Shown piece by piece: positions 1-5,684 of a DNA stretch of 14,437 nucleotides. Numbering within the stretch: the first letter of the stretch is position 1; each line of letters starts with the position of its first letter. The notes below the pieces were generated by a model that did no database searches, was not told the origin of the DNA, and saw only the letters and a list, made by a program, of their open reading frames with translations. Origin of the DNA: Rickettsiales bacterium. Lineage in GTDB: Bacteria > Pseudomonadota > Alphaproteobacteria > Rickettsiales > UBA3002. Location: positions 1-14,437 of the forward strand of contig CANEUT010000025.1 of the NCBI GenBank assembly GCA_947441895.1. The letters are read 5' to 3'. Position numbers and translations under genes: made by a program.

Positions 1-125
1 AAATGGATCTGGCCAATTTGCCTGCCCTCATGTTCTTCAACGCTGGTAATGGCCGCGCGAACGTGGTGTATCGTCGGGTTGATGGTAACATTTCGTGGGT
101 TGATCCCGAAGGCGTCGCTGCGTAA
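1..125 (+). CDS. hpf: Ribosome hibernation promoting factor, long form, C-terminal end (partial)
   Basis: The reading frame through positions 3-125 is open to the left edge and stops with TAA at 123-125. Its last 40 residues contain FFNAGNGRANVVYRRVDG and end in a WVDP motif. This matches the C-terminal dimerisation domain of long HPF (sigma-54 modulation / S30EA C-terminal family), which has a conserved N-VVYRR-DG-G/S-I/W-DP pattern. Long HPF drives 100S ribosome dimer formation in stationary phase. The N-terminal ribosome-binding domain lies outside the window. In many Alphaproteobacteria hpf sits between rpoN and ptsN; here the next gene is hprK, after a palindromic repeat. The in-frame ATG at position 3 is internal to the domain and is not the start. 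Confidence 0.8.
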   Translation, partial: MDLANLPALMFFNAGNGRANVVYRRVDGNISWVDPEGVAA

Positions 126-138
126 AAGCAAAGCGCTT

Positions 139-281
139 GTCATTCCCGGGCTAGCGAAGTCCAAATGCATGCATTTGGTAACGCAGCTTCATCGGGAATC
201 TTGCTTTTCGTTTCTGTGGCTATGGATTGGCGAAGGCGCCTCTCTCCGCTACGCTACGGGTCCCGCTTTCGCGGGAATGAC
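139..281. repeat. Palindromic intergenic repeat, longest copy (hpf-hprK gap)
   Basis: The element starts with GTCATTCCCGGG and ends with CGCGGGAATGAC. Inside is a sub-palindrome of about 62 bp (139-200) centred on AAATGCATGCATTT and bounded by ATTCCCG and CGGGAAT. The reverse complement of that part recurs with few changes at about 5730-5791. The right end carries a hairpin of CCCGC, tttc and GCGGG. It fills the gap between hpf and hprK and ends 5 nt before the hprK Shine-Dalgarno. Confidence 0.85.
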
Positions 282-299
282 AAAATAAAAGGCGTAACT

Positions 300-770
300 A
301 TGGATCCTCTTCACGCCACCGCCATCAGCTTTTCGGGTATGGGCTGCCTCATTTTGGGTGATTCGGGCACGGGCAAGTCGCGCTTAGCGGCCGATGCGTT
401 AATGCTTGGTGCAAAGCTCATCGCCGATGATCGGGTGCGGCTGATGTCGAATAATGGGTTTGTGGTGGCCGCATCGGTGCCCGAATTGTCTGGAGTGCTT
501 GAAATGCGGGGTTTTGGCCTCATTCGATTGCATGAAAATCAGCTTGTTTCACCCCATAACCTGCATTTGGTGGTCGCGCTTGATGCGCAAAGCGATACGC
601 GTTTGCCAGAGCTGGAAACACAATCATTTTTTGGCATTGAATTACCATTTTTGCGCCTACCGCCGGTGCCTCGCAGCTCGGCTTCGGCCCTGCTGCTTTA
701 CCTGCAAGCCATGCAATCGGGTCGCATTTTACCAACCGATTGGATTCCAAAACGCACCGACAGGGAATAA
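300..770 (+). CDS. hprK: HPr kinase, short alphaproteobacterial form
   Basis: This 156-residue protein corresponds to the C-terminal kinase domain of HPr kinase/phosphorylase. The N-terminal domain found in Firmicutes HprK is missing, as is usual in Alphaproteobacteria. The Walker A motif GDSGTGKS is at residues 20-27. The acidic pair D43-D44 lies in LIADDRV, and the family signature EMRGFG is at residues 68-73. It should phosphorylate the regulatory serine of HPr. I chose ATG 300 because the kinase domain begins right after it (MDPLHATAISF) and AAAAGG lies at 287-292. The frame stays open upstream to an ATG at 165, but that extension only translates the palindromic repeat. Its presumed substrate HPr is encoded two genes downstream on the same strand. 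Confidence 0.9.
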   Translation: MDPLHATAISFSGMGCLILGDSGTGKSRLAADALMLGAKLIADDRVRLMSNNGFVVAASVPELSGVLEMRGFGLIRLHENQLVSPHNLHLVVALDAQSDTRLPELETQSFFGIELPFLRLPPVPRSSASALLLYLQAMQSGRILPTDWIPKRTDRE

Positions 771-819
771 GCCGCATGAATTCGTTGCAATTTACCCTGT
801 TCTGGCCTAGTTCACGCCT

Positions 820-1224
820 ATGATTGGAATTATTATTATTACACATGGCGCGCTTGGTAACGAGTTAGTCGCCGTTGCCGAACATGTGGTGGGCCACCAG
901 CAAGACGTGCTGGCCATTGCTATTGGCCCGGAAGACAATATCGAACAGCGCCGCGCCGAAATCATTGCACGCGTGGCCGAGGTCGATAAAGGCGATGGCG
1001 TGGCCATCCTCACCGACATGTTTGGTGGCACACCCTCAAACCTCGCTATTTCGGTTATGGTGCCGGGCAAGGTGGAAGTGATTGCCGGTGCCAATGTGCC
1101 CATGCTCATCAAGCTTATTTCTGTGCGCTCCTCCATGCCCATTATGCATGCGGTGATGACGGCGCAAGAAGCCGGCCGCAAATATATCAACGTGGCAAGC
1201 AATCTGCTTAAAAAGGCCAGCTAA
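820..1224 (+). CDS. PTS EIIA component, mannose/fructose family
   Basis: The protein has 134 residues, the length of a single EIIA-Man domain. It opens MIGIIIITHG, with the phosphorylatable histidine at position 9. The family motif TDMFGGTPSN follows in the middle, as in ManX-type EIIA domains. No EIIB, EIIC or EIID membrane component is encoded nearby, so it probably acts as a regulatory phosphoacceptor and not in sugar uptake; that last point is inference. It starts 49 nt after hprK without a convincing Shine-Dalgarno. Its TAA stop overlaps the ATG of ptsH by one base (TAATG), which suggests translational coupling. The hprK-EIIA-HPr order is typical of Alphaproteobacteria. Confidence 0.9.
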   Translation: MIGIIIITHGALGNELVAVAEHVVGHQQDVLAIAIGPEDNIEQRRAEIIARVAEVDKGDGVAILTDMFGGTPSNLAISVMVPGKVEVIAGANVPMLIKLISVRSSMPIMHAVMTAQEAGRKYINVASNLLKKAS

Positions 1225-1517
1225 TGGTCGCCGCCCGTGCGACCATCTGCAATAAAAAAGGGCTTCATGCCCGTGCCGCGGCAAAACTTGTAAACCTTGC
1301 CGCACGATTTAATGCCGACCTCACCATTCTGCGGCTGCCACGCGTTGGTGAAGGTACTAAAACTGAAAAAGCGGGCGCCACCTCCATTCTCAGTTTGCTG
1401 ATGCTGGCCGCCGAACGCGGGGTGGAAGTAGAAGTGCAGGGCGAGGGCGCCGATGCTGAAAAAGCCGTGGCCGAAATTATTGCCCTTATCGAGCGCCGTT
1501 TCGAGGAAGACGAATAG
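1224..1517 (+). CDS. ptsH: Phosphocarrier protein HPr
   Basis: The 97-residue protein has the HPr active-site pattern KKGLHARAAAKLV, with the phosphoacceptor histidine at residue 15. The regulatory serine corresponding to Ser46 appears to be S54, in ATSILSLLML. It would receive phosphate at His15 from Enzyme I, pass it to EIIA proteins, and be a target of HprK at S54. The distance from His15 to the regulatory serine is 39 residues, against 31 in E. coli HPr. The extra residues fall in the segment LPRVGEGTKTEK. The start is fixed by the TAATG overlap with the preceding EIIA gene. No Enzyme I gene lies in this window. Confidence 0.92.
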   Translation: MVAARATICNKKGLHARAAAKLVNLAARFNADLTILRLPRVGEGTKTEKAGATSILSLLMLAAERGVEVEVQGEGADAEKAVAEIIALIERRFEEDE

Positions 1518-1526
1518 GCGGCTGCC

Positions 1527-1535
1527 TGTGGATAA
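1527..1535 (-). promoter_or_regulatory. Perfect consensus DnaA box
   Basis: The plus strand reads TGTGGATAA, so the minus strand carries the consensus DnaA box TTATCCACA. It lies 10 nt after the ptsH stop. One 9-mer match can occur by chance, and no cluster of boxes is seen around it, so this is not evidence of an origin. Confidence 0.4.
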
Positions 1536-1659
1536 CTTTATCCCCTTCATTATTAAACAGGCGTAAAAACAAATGATGTCTGTGGCCCTTCAGCCGCTAT
1601 TTTTAAAAATGTCAATGCCCTGACCAAAAATATATATTATTTCTTGACTGTGTTTTTTA

Positions 1660-1690
1660 TTGCCTTACGAAGGCCAGTTTGCTTTTATAT
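1660..1690 (+). promoter_or_regulatory. Candidate promoter upstream of ydcH
   Basis: The stretch 1600-1695 is conspicuously AT-rich. TTGCCT at 1660-1665 pairs with TTTATA at 1684-1689 at a spacing of 18. An alternative -35, TTGACT, lies at 1644-1649 but has no good -10 at the right distance. Transcription would begin near 1697 and give a leader of about 110 nt before ydcH. Confidence 0.45.
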
Positions 1691-1696
1691 AGGTGT

Positions 1697-1808
1697 CACA
1701 AAGCATGAAAGTCTGAAGATCAGCCGACGCGGTTGTCGAGCTGGCTGGAGTCACCTCCCGACGTTGACATTAGGGTCGCTCGGGGCAGCATAAAAGGTAG
1801 GTACACGT
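1697..1808 (+). other. Folded 5' leader of ydcH
   Basis: The segment between the predicted transcription start and ydcH holds two hairpins with similar design. In the first, CAGCC pairs with GGCTG around an inner GAC/GTC pair. In the second, CCCGA pairs with TCGGG around another inner GAC/GTC pair. A Shine-Dalgarno-like AAAGGTAGG follows before ATG 1809. I could not match it to a riboswitch family that I know. It may simply be a structured leader or a small RNA. Confidence 0.4.
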
Positions 1809-2000
1809 ATGTCGTTACAAGCTCATTACGCCATGGTCCAAGAAAAGCATGTCAAACTGGAAGGGATGATTGATGCGGAATCGCATCGCCCCATGCCTGA
1901 TCTTAGCATGCTGCAAACGTTAAAAAAACAGAAGCTCCTTTTAAAAGAAGAGCTTGAAAGAATACGCTCACTTGAAAAACAGCGCCAAAACGCTGCCTGA
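1809..2000 (+). CDS. ydcH: YdcH family (DUF465) small protein
   Basis: This 63-residue, highly charged, all-helical protein has the DUF465 pattern: a helix with spaced histidines (H6, H14), a short RPMPD turn near residue 27, then LKKQKLLLKEEL. The two helices probably form an antiparallel coiled coil. The biochemical role of the family is not established. ATG 1809 is preceded by AAAGGTAGG at a workable distance. The protein ends just before a GC-rich structured region and a strong terminator. In rhizobia, as I recall, DUF465 genes lie near purE/purK and the 6S RNA gene; here purE is about 5 kb away. Confidence 0.85.
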   Translation: MSLQAHYAMVQEKHVKLEGMIDAESHRPMPDLSMLQTLKKQKLLLKEELERIRSLEKQRQNAA

Positions 2001-2159
2001 CAGTGAGTGTCGGGTTCGCGCTTCGCCAAACTCTGCGGGGTCACTGGTGGGGGCGAACCCAACCAAATCCTCGGGCCCGAGAGGGAGCTTGAGGTTCAGG
2101 CTCCGGCGCTAAAACCGCCGGAACCATCATCGGGGGGCTTATTAGTTCCCCGTTAACAG
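2001..2159 (+). ncRNA. Structured RNA candidate, possibly 6S RNA
   Basis: This non-coding stretch between ydcH and a lipoprotein gene contains several strong stems in a row. GGGTTCGC at 2012-2019 pairs perfectly with GCGAACCC at 2053-2060. A 12-bp palindrome, CTCGGGCCCGAG, lies at 2070-2081. GGAGCTTGA at 2084-2092 pairs with TCAGGCTCC at 2096-2104. CCGGCG at 2103-2108 pairs with CGCCGG at 2116-2121. CGGGG at 2131-2135 pairs with CCCCG at 2148-2152. The region ends at a strong terminator. Length, position next to a DUF465 gene and terminator would suit 6S RNA (ssrS), but I cannot prove the closing stem and bubble by eye. A cis-acting leader of the downstream lipoprotein gene is the main alternative. 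Both ends are approximate. Confidence 0.45.
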
Positions 2160-2197
2160 GAAGCCCCGGAACCATTGGTTCACGGGGCTTCTTTTTT
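2160..2197 (+). terminator. Strong rho-independent terminator
   Basis: GAAGCCCCG at 2160-2168 pairs with CGGGGCTTC at 2183-2191. An inner AACC/GGTT pair extends the stem, and six T follow. It ends the ydcH/structured RNA transcript ahead of the lipoprotein gene. Confidence 0.92.
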
Positions 2198-2227
2198 GCC
2201 GTTGGCATAAATTCAGTTGGTTTTGTG

Positions 2228-2244
2228 ACCTAAGTTTATTAGGT
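2228..2244. promoter_or_regulatory. Inverted repeat upstream of the lipoprotein gene
   Basis: ACCTAA at 2228-2233 and TTAGGT at 2239-2244 form a perfect inverted repeat with a 5-nt spacer. It lies between the preceding terminator and the lipoprotein Shine-Dalgarno (AAGGAG, 2265-2270), where an operator or an mRNA hairpin could lie. No convincing -35/-10 pair was found in the same gap. Confidence 0.35.
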
Positions 2245-2275
2245 TCAGCGCATTCAATTCACCCAAGGAGATTTT

Positions 2276-2842
2276 ATGAATCGCGTGCTGATGGTTGCTT
2301 TGTGCGTAGTGGCTCTTGCCGGATGTAAAGAACGCCCGGGGCAAAACACCTATCGTGCTGGCGAGGTGGGCAGCAGCCGCGCGGTTGAATTTGGCACCGT
2401 GCTCAATGTGCGTCAGGTGAATGTGACTGGCGAAAACAGCGGCACTGGAACCTTGCTGGGTGGTGGCCTGGGTGCGGCGGGCGGCAGCTATGTCGGCAAA
2501 GGTGATGGCAATGCCTGGGCCACGGCGGGTGCCGCCATTGTGGGTGCAGTAGCCGGTCACTATGCCGAACAAGAGATGAATGACCGCCAAGGGCTGGAAT
2601 ATGTGGTGAACCTGCAAAGCGGGGAAACCAAAACCATTGTGCAGGAAATTATTGCGGGTGATGTGGTGTTTAAAGCGGGCGATAAGGTGATGCTGCAATA
2701 TTGTGACGCCGGTGAAGATTCGCGCAAATGCGCCGATGGCAAACAATATCAGCGCCTGCTGCCCGTGCAAAAGCTTCCCCCCTATGCCAAAAAGAAAAAG
2801 AAATACGTCAACCACGACGTGGATGCCGCGGAAGTGAACTAG
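2276..2842 (+). CDS. Glycine-zipper outer-membrane lipoprotein (SlyB / 17 kDa antigen-like)
   Basis: The 188-residue protein starts with a short hydrophobic signal peptide ending in the lipobox LAGC, with the lipidated cysteine at residue 17. Residues 58-98 are rich in glycine and alanine in a repeated small-residue pattern (GGGLGAAGG, then AGAAIVGAVAG). This is the glycine zipper of the Rick_17kDa/SlyB-type envelope lipoproteins. After it comes a compact polar domain with two cysteines (C143, C152) and a lysine-rich tail. It probably sits in the outer membrane facing the periplasm, and its exact role is unknown. AAGGAG lies 5 nt before the ATG. It is flanked by terminators on both sides, so it is a single-gene unit. 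Confidence 0.85.
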   Translation: MNRVLMVALCVVALAGCKERPGQNTYRAGEVGSSRAVEFGTVLNVRQVNVTGENSGTGTLLGGGLGAAGGSYVGKGDGNAWATAGAAIVGAVAGHYAEQEMNDRQGLEYVVNLQSGETKTIVQEIIAGDVVFKAGDKVMLQYCDAGEDSRKCADGKQYQRLLPVQKLPPYAKKKKKYVNHDVDAAEVN

Positions 2843-2864
2843 CCTTCAAAAGCCAGTATCAATT

Positions 2865-2901
2865 AAAAAAAGCCCCGGAGCGTTTGCTGCGGGGCTTTTT
2901 T
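2865..2901 (+). terminator. Rho-independent terminator after the lipoprotein gene
   Basis: GCCCCG at 2872-2877 pairs with CGGGGC at 2890-2895, with a run of A before and six T after. It lies 23 nt past the lipoprotein stop codon. Confidence 0.92.
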
Positions 2902-2966
2902 GTAATCGACGTGCGTAGCGCTTTACGGCGCGAGCCGGAGCGATATCGAACGAGGGGGAGCGAAGC

Positions 2967-3002
2967 GGGGGATTTTTATCCCCCATGCGGCCTATGGGCC
3001 GC
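2967..3002 (-). other. Two adjacent perfect hairpins after gapR
   Basis: GGGGGAT at 2967-2973 pairs with ATCCCCC at 2978-2984 around a TTTT loop. GCGGCC at 2987-2992 pairs with GGCCGC at 2997-3002 around TATG. They lie just past the gapR stop on the minus strand. Neither has a U tract, so they may act as 3'-end stabilisers and not as an intrinsic terminator. Confidence 0.5.
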
Positions 3003-3012
3003 CTTCGAAAAA

Positions 3013-3297
3013 CTACGCCGCTTCTTCCTCGTCCAGCTCAATATCAAGCCCAAGGGCGCGCTTATAAAGATCCAGCATATATTCGGCTTCGGTGCGCTCA
3101 TTGGCTTTCATTTTGCGCAGTTTCAGCACCTGGCGCATGGCTTTCACGTCGAACCCGTTGCTTTTTGCTTCGGCGAACACATCGCGAATGTCGCTGGCGA
3201 TGCCCGCCTTGTCTTCATCCAGCCGCTCAATGCGCTCAATATAGCTTTTTAGTTTGGGAACTTCCACGCCGCCGACGGTAACTGATTGCTTCGCCAT
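3013..3297 (-). CDS. gapR: GapR family (DUF2312) DNA-binding protein
   Basis: This 94-residue protein matches DUF2312/UPF0335. A helix starts near residue 15 (LKSYIERIERLDEDKAGI), followed by DIRDVFAEAKSNGFD, a basic stretch VLKLRKMKANER, and an acidic tail. Caulobacter GapR is a nucleoid-associated protein that binds AT-rich, overtwisted DNA and supports chromosome replication and segregation. I chose the start at 3297 because AAGGA lies about 7 nt upstream and the family begins near this point. The open frame extends a further 20 codons without support. The gene is divergent from rpsU, with a DnaA box between them. Confidence 0.88.
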   Translation of the reverse strand: MAKQSVTVGGVEVPKLKSYIERIERLDEDKAGIASDIRDVFAEAKSNGFDVKAMRQVLKLRKMKANERTEAEYMLDLYKRALGLDIELDEEEAA

Positions 3298-3328
3298 GAT
3301 TTTATCCTTTTTGTGAGATTGTGCCTTA

Positions 3329-3357
3329 AAACTACATGCATCCCGCCCTTGGGGCAA
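3329..3357 (-). promoter_or_regulatory. Candidate promoter of gapR
   Basis: On the minus strand, TTGCCC (3357-3352) and TAGTTT (3334-3329) are separated by 17 nt. Transcription would start about 25 nt before the gapR ATG. Confidence 0.45.
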
Positions 3358-3365
3358 TTACGGGC

Positions 3366-3395
3366 TTGCCATTATCCACAATGCTGGGCTAGAAT
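3366..3395 (+). promoter_or_regulatory. Candidate promoter of rpsU
   Basis: TTGCCA at 3366-3371 and TAGAAT at 3390-3395 are separated by 18 nt. Transcription would begin about 40 nt before the rpsU start. The spacer begins with a perfect DnaA box (3372-3380). Confidence 0.55.
3372..3380 (+). promoter_or_regulatory. Perfect DnaA box inside the rpsU promoter
   Basis: TTATCCACA directly follows the candidate -35 hexamer of rpsU and lies upstream of the gapR promoter. DnaA bound here could act on one or both promoters. The exact consensus match is seen in the sequence; a regulatory role is inference. Confidence 0.5.
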
Positions 3396-3439
3396 GCTTC
3401 TCCTTATTAATTGCCAAACTCCGGAAGGGGGTATGACTC

Positions 3440-3640
3440 GTGGTTGAAGTTGTTGTTCGTGATAACAACGTGGATCAAGCTTTACGCGTGCTGAAAAAGA
3501 AAATGCAGCGTGAAGGGATTTACCGCGAAATGAAAATGCGCAAGCATTACGAAAAACCGTCCGAAAAACGTGTGCGCGAGGCTGGTGAAGCCGTTCGCCG
3601 CGCCCGTAAATTGGCCCGTAAGAAATCGGATTTCGAATAG
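3440..3640 (+). CDS. rpsU: 30S ribosomal protein S21
   Basis: The 66-residue basic protein has the S21 hallmarks RDNNVDQALRVLKKK near residue 7 and a long basic helix at the C-terminus. S21 is a late-assembling 30S protein near the mRNA exit region and helps initiation. The start is GTG at 3440, which follows GGAAGGGGG (3423-3431) by 8 nt and gives the family's usual N-terminus. An out-of-frame ATG at 3433 opens a four-codon frame (M-T-R-G, stop at 3447) that overlaps this start. The gene has its own promoter and ends before a repeat and a strong terminator, so it appears monocistronic. Confidence 0.95.
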   Translation: MVEVVVRDNNVDQALRVLKKKMQREGIYREMKMRKHYEKPSEKRVREAGEAVRRARKLARKKSDFE

Positions 3641-3650
3641 GAGTTGGTTT

Positions 3651-3705
3651 GTCATCCTGAGCGTCAGCGAAGGATCTGGATTCTTCGGCTTTGCCTCAGA
3701 ATGAC
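3651..3705. repeat. Palindromic intergenic repeat, divergent copy
   Basis: The copy begins GTCATCCTGAG and ends CTCAGAATGAC; 9 of the 10 outermost bases pair. It shares the GTCAT...ATGAC ends with the other four copies but has a different interior. It lies between the rpsU stop and the terminator shared with pntB. Confidence 0.8.
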
Positions 3706-3718
3706 AAAGAAAAATGAA

Positions 3719-3754
3719 AAACCCCGCCTTCAGCAATGATGGCGGGGTTTTTTT
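3719..3754. terminator. Bidirectional terminator between rpsU and pntB
   Basis: ACCCCGCC at 3721-3728 pairs with GGCGGGGT at 3741-3748. A T run follows on the plus strand, and on the minus strand the stem is followed by TTTTTCATTTTT. It can therefore stop both rpsU (plus) and pntB (minus) transcripts. Confidence 0.92.
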
Positions 3755-3775
3755 ATTGGCTCATTGACTCAGGAA

Positions 3776-5173
3776 CTACAGCGCTTTCAACGCCTTCACC
3801 AATTCTTCGGTCGCTTTTTTGGCATCACCGAACAGCATCATGGTATTTTCCTGATAGAACAGCTCATTTTGAATACCAGCATAACCAGCCGCCATGCTGC
3901 GTTTGTTGAAAATCACGTTGCGTGCATCGCCCACGTTCAAAATCGGCATGCCGTAAATGGGGCTTTTGGGGTCATTCTTCGCGGCGGGGTTGGTCACATC
4001 ATTCGCGCCAATCACATACACCACATCGGTGGTGGCAAAATCATTGTTGATTTCATCCAGCTCCACCACGTTGTCATAAGGTACGTTGGCCTCGGCCAGC
4101 AGTACGTTCATGTGGCCGGGCATGCGGCCCGCCACTGGGTGAATGGCATAGCGCACATGCACCTTGCGTTTCTCAAGCTCTTCCGCCAGTTCGCGCACGG
4201 CATGCTGGGCTTGCGCCACCGCCATGCCATAACCGGGCACAATAATCACCGAGTCGGCGTTCGACATCATGAAAGCAGCATCTTCCGCCGCGCCAGATTT
4301 AACAGGACGATCATCAACACCGCCAGCCGCTGCACCTTCAGCAGGTGCGCTGCCAAAGCCGCCGAGGATAACGTTAAAAATAGAACGGTTCATGGCTTTG
4401 CACATAATGTAGCTGAGGATGGCACCGCTGGAACCAATCAGCGCACCAGCAATAATCAGCAGCGGGTTGCCCAGCGTGAAGCCAATGCCTACCGCGGCCC
4501 AGCCGGAATAGGAATTGAGCATGGAAACCACCACCGGCATATCGGCGCCGCCAATGGGAATGATGATGAGCACACCCAGCAGCGCCGCCAAAAGCACCAT
4601 GGTGACGAAGAGAATTTTTGCTTCGGTCGCACAGAAAAGCAGCAACAAGAAAAGCAGCCCAAAACCAATGGCGGCGTTGATGAGATGCTGGTGCTTGAAA
4701 CGCACCGGCGCACCGGAAACCAAGCCCTGCAGCTTAGCGAATGCCACAATGGACCCCGTGAAAGTAATGGCGCCAATAATCACGCCGAGGCTCATTTCAA
4801 CAAGGCTACCGAAGTGAATTTCGCCAATAGTGCCAATGCCATAAGCCTCCGGCGACCAGAGGGCAGCCATGGCAACCAGCACCGCGGCCAAACCCACCAA
4901 CGAGTGGAAAGCCGCCACCAGCTGCGGCATGGCCGTCATGGCAATGCCACGCGCAATGACGGTGCCGATGGTGCCGCCCACCGCAATGCCAGCTAAAATA
5001 TACCAATAGGACTGTACCTGCGGCAGGGTGAAGGTGGTGAGAATGGCGATGGCCATACCCGCCATGCCATATTGGTTGCCGCGACGCGCGGTGGAAGGTG
5101 ACGACAGGCCACGCAGCGCCATAATGAAGCACACGGCGGCAGCGAGATAAGCGATATAGGTTAGTGACGACAT
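3776..5173 (-). CDS. pntB: NAD(P) transhydrogenase subunit beta
   Basis: This full-length 465-residue subunit combines a membrane domain with the NADP(H)-binding domain III. The N-terminal half has about eight or nine hydrophobic segments and the conserved FHSLVG, whose histidine (residue 90) corresponds to E. coli beta-His91. Domain III shows GYGMAVAQAQ at 314-323, HPVAGRMPGHMNVLLAEA at 345-362, IGANDVTNP from 388 and KRSMAAGYAG from 424. The enzyme couples proton entry to hydride transfer from NADH to NADP+ in the inner membrane. AGAGGA precedes the ATG. It is the last gene of the minus-strand pntAA-pntAB-pntB unit, and a palindromic repeat fills the gap to pntAB. Confidence 0.97.
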   Translation of the reverse strand: MSSLTYIAYLAAAVCFIMALRGLSSPSTARRGNQYGMAGMAIAILTTFTLPQVQSYWYILAGIAVGGTIGTVIARGIAMTAMPQLVAAFHSLVGLAAVLVAMAALWSPEAYGIGTIGEIHFGSLVEMSLGVIIGAITFTGSIVAFAKLQGLVSGAPVRFKHQHLINAAIGFGLLFLLLLFCATEAKILFVTMVLLAALLGVLIIIPIGGADMPVVVSMLNSYSGWAAVGIGFTLGNPLLIIAGALIGSSGAILSYIMCKAMNRSIFNVILGGFGSAPAEGAAAGGVDDRPVKSGAAEDAAFMMSNADSVIIVPGYGMAVAQAQHAVRELAEELEKRKVHVRYAIHPVAGRMPGHMNVLLAEANVPYDNVVELDEINNDFATTDVVYVIGANDVTNPAAKNDPKSPIYGMPILNVGDARNVIFNKRSMAAGYAGIQNELFYQENTMMLFGDAKKATEELVKALKAL

Positions 5174-5193
5174 AAATAAATCCTCTTTTATTT

Positions 5194-5253
5194 GTCATCC
5201 CGGGCTTGACCCGGGATCTCCTTGCAGTGGATTCCCGCTTTCGCGGGAATGAC
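5194..5253. repeat. Palindromic intergenic repeat (pntAB-pntB gap)
   Basis: The element begins GTCATCCCGGG and ends GCGGGAATGAC. It contains two hairpins, CCCGGG/CCCGGG and TTCCCGC/GCGGGAA. Its pntB-side edge is about 6 nt from the pntB Shine-Dalgarno. Confidence 0.88.
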
Positions 5254-5265
5254 AATGATCTTTGG

Positions 5266-5664
5266 TTATTTCCGTTCCTTCTTTTTGAACATATCGAGCA
5301 TGCGCTGAGTAACCACGAACCCGCCGAAAATATTGATGCTGGCGATGGTAACGGCAATGAAGCCAAGGATGTGTGAGAAGCCAAAACCTTCCGGCCCAAG
5401 GGCAATCACCGCGCCCACAATAATAATGCCGGAAATAGCGTTGGTCACGCTCATCAGCGGGGTGTGTAGCGCCGGCGTTACGCGCCATACCACATAATAG
5501 CCCACAAAACAGGCCAGCACGAATACGGTGATGCCAAACACAAACGGGTCAACCATGCCGCCATGGGCAATTTGCGCCTGCAGTGCTTGCGATTGGTTTT
5601 GCAGCGCAGCGGCTTGCTCGGCCAGCTCGCCCGCTTGTTTACTAATGGTGGTTAAATCGGCCAT
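5266..5664 (-). CDS. pntAB: NAD(P) transhydrogenase subunit alpha part 2
   Basis: This 132-residue protein is the small membrane part of the split alpha subunit. Residues 1-37 form a polar, glutamine-rich helical lead (QAAALQNQSQALQAQIA). After that come three or four hydrophobic segments, including the family's HTPLMSVTNAISGIIIVGA. The C-terminus is basic (FKKKERK). A separate pntAB gene next to pntAA is the three-subunit arrangement known from Rhodospirillum rubrum, unlike the fused alpha of E. coli. AGGAGA lies 7 nt before the ATG. It is separated from both neighbours by palindromic repeats. Confidence 0.95.
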   Translation of the reverse strand: MADLTTISKQAGELAEQAAALQNQSQALQAQIAHGGMVDPFVFGITVFVLACFVGYYVVWRVTPALHTPLMSVTNAISGIIIVGAVIALGPEGFGFSHILGFIAVTIASINIFGGFVVTQRMLDMFKKKERK

Positions 5665-5684
5665 AATTTTTCTCCTGTTTTTTT

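Noticed and set aside
2728..3252. 174-codon plus-strand open frame crossing the lipoprotein end, terminator and gapR
   Set aside because: It runs through an intrinsic terminator and antisense to a recognised gene, with no conserved motifs.
1527..3380. Replication origin suggested by two perfect DnaA boxes
   Set aside because: The boxes are about 1.8 kb apart with no cluster, and no dnaA, parA or hemE-type neighbours are seen.
3764..4996. 410-codon open frame on the plus strand, antisense to pntB
   Set aside because: It is histidine- and asparagine-rich as expected from an antisense shadow of a membrane protein gene. pntB on the other strand has clear motifs and full length.
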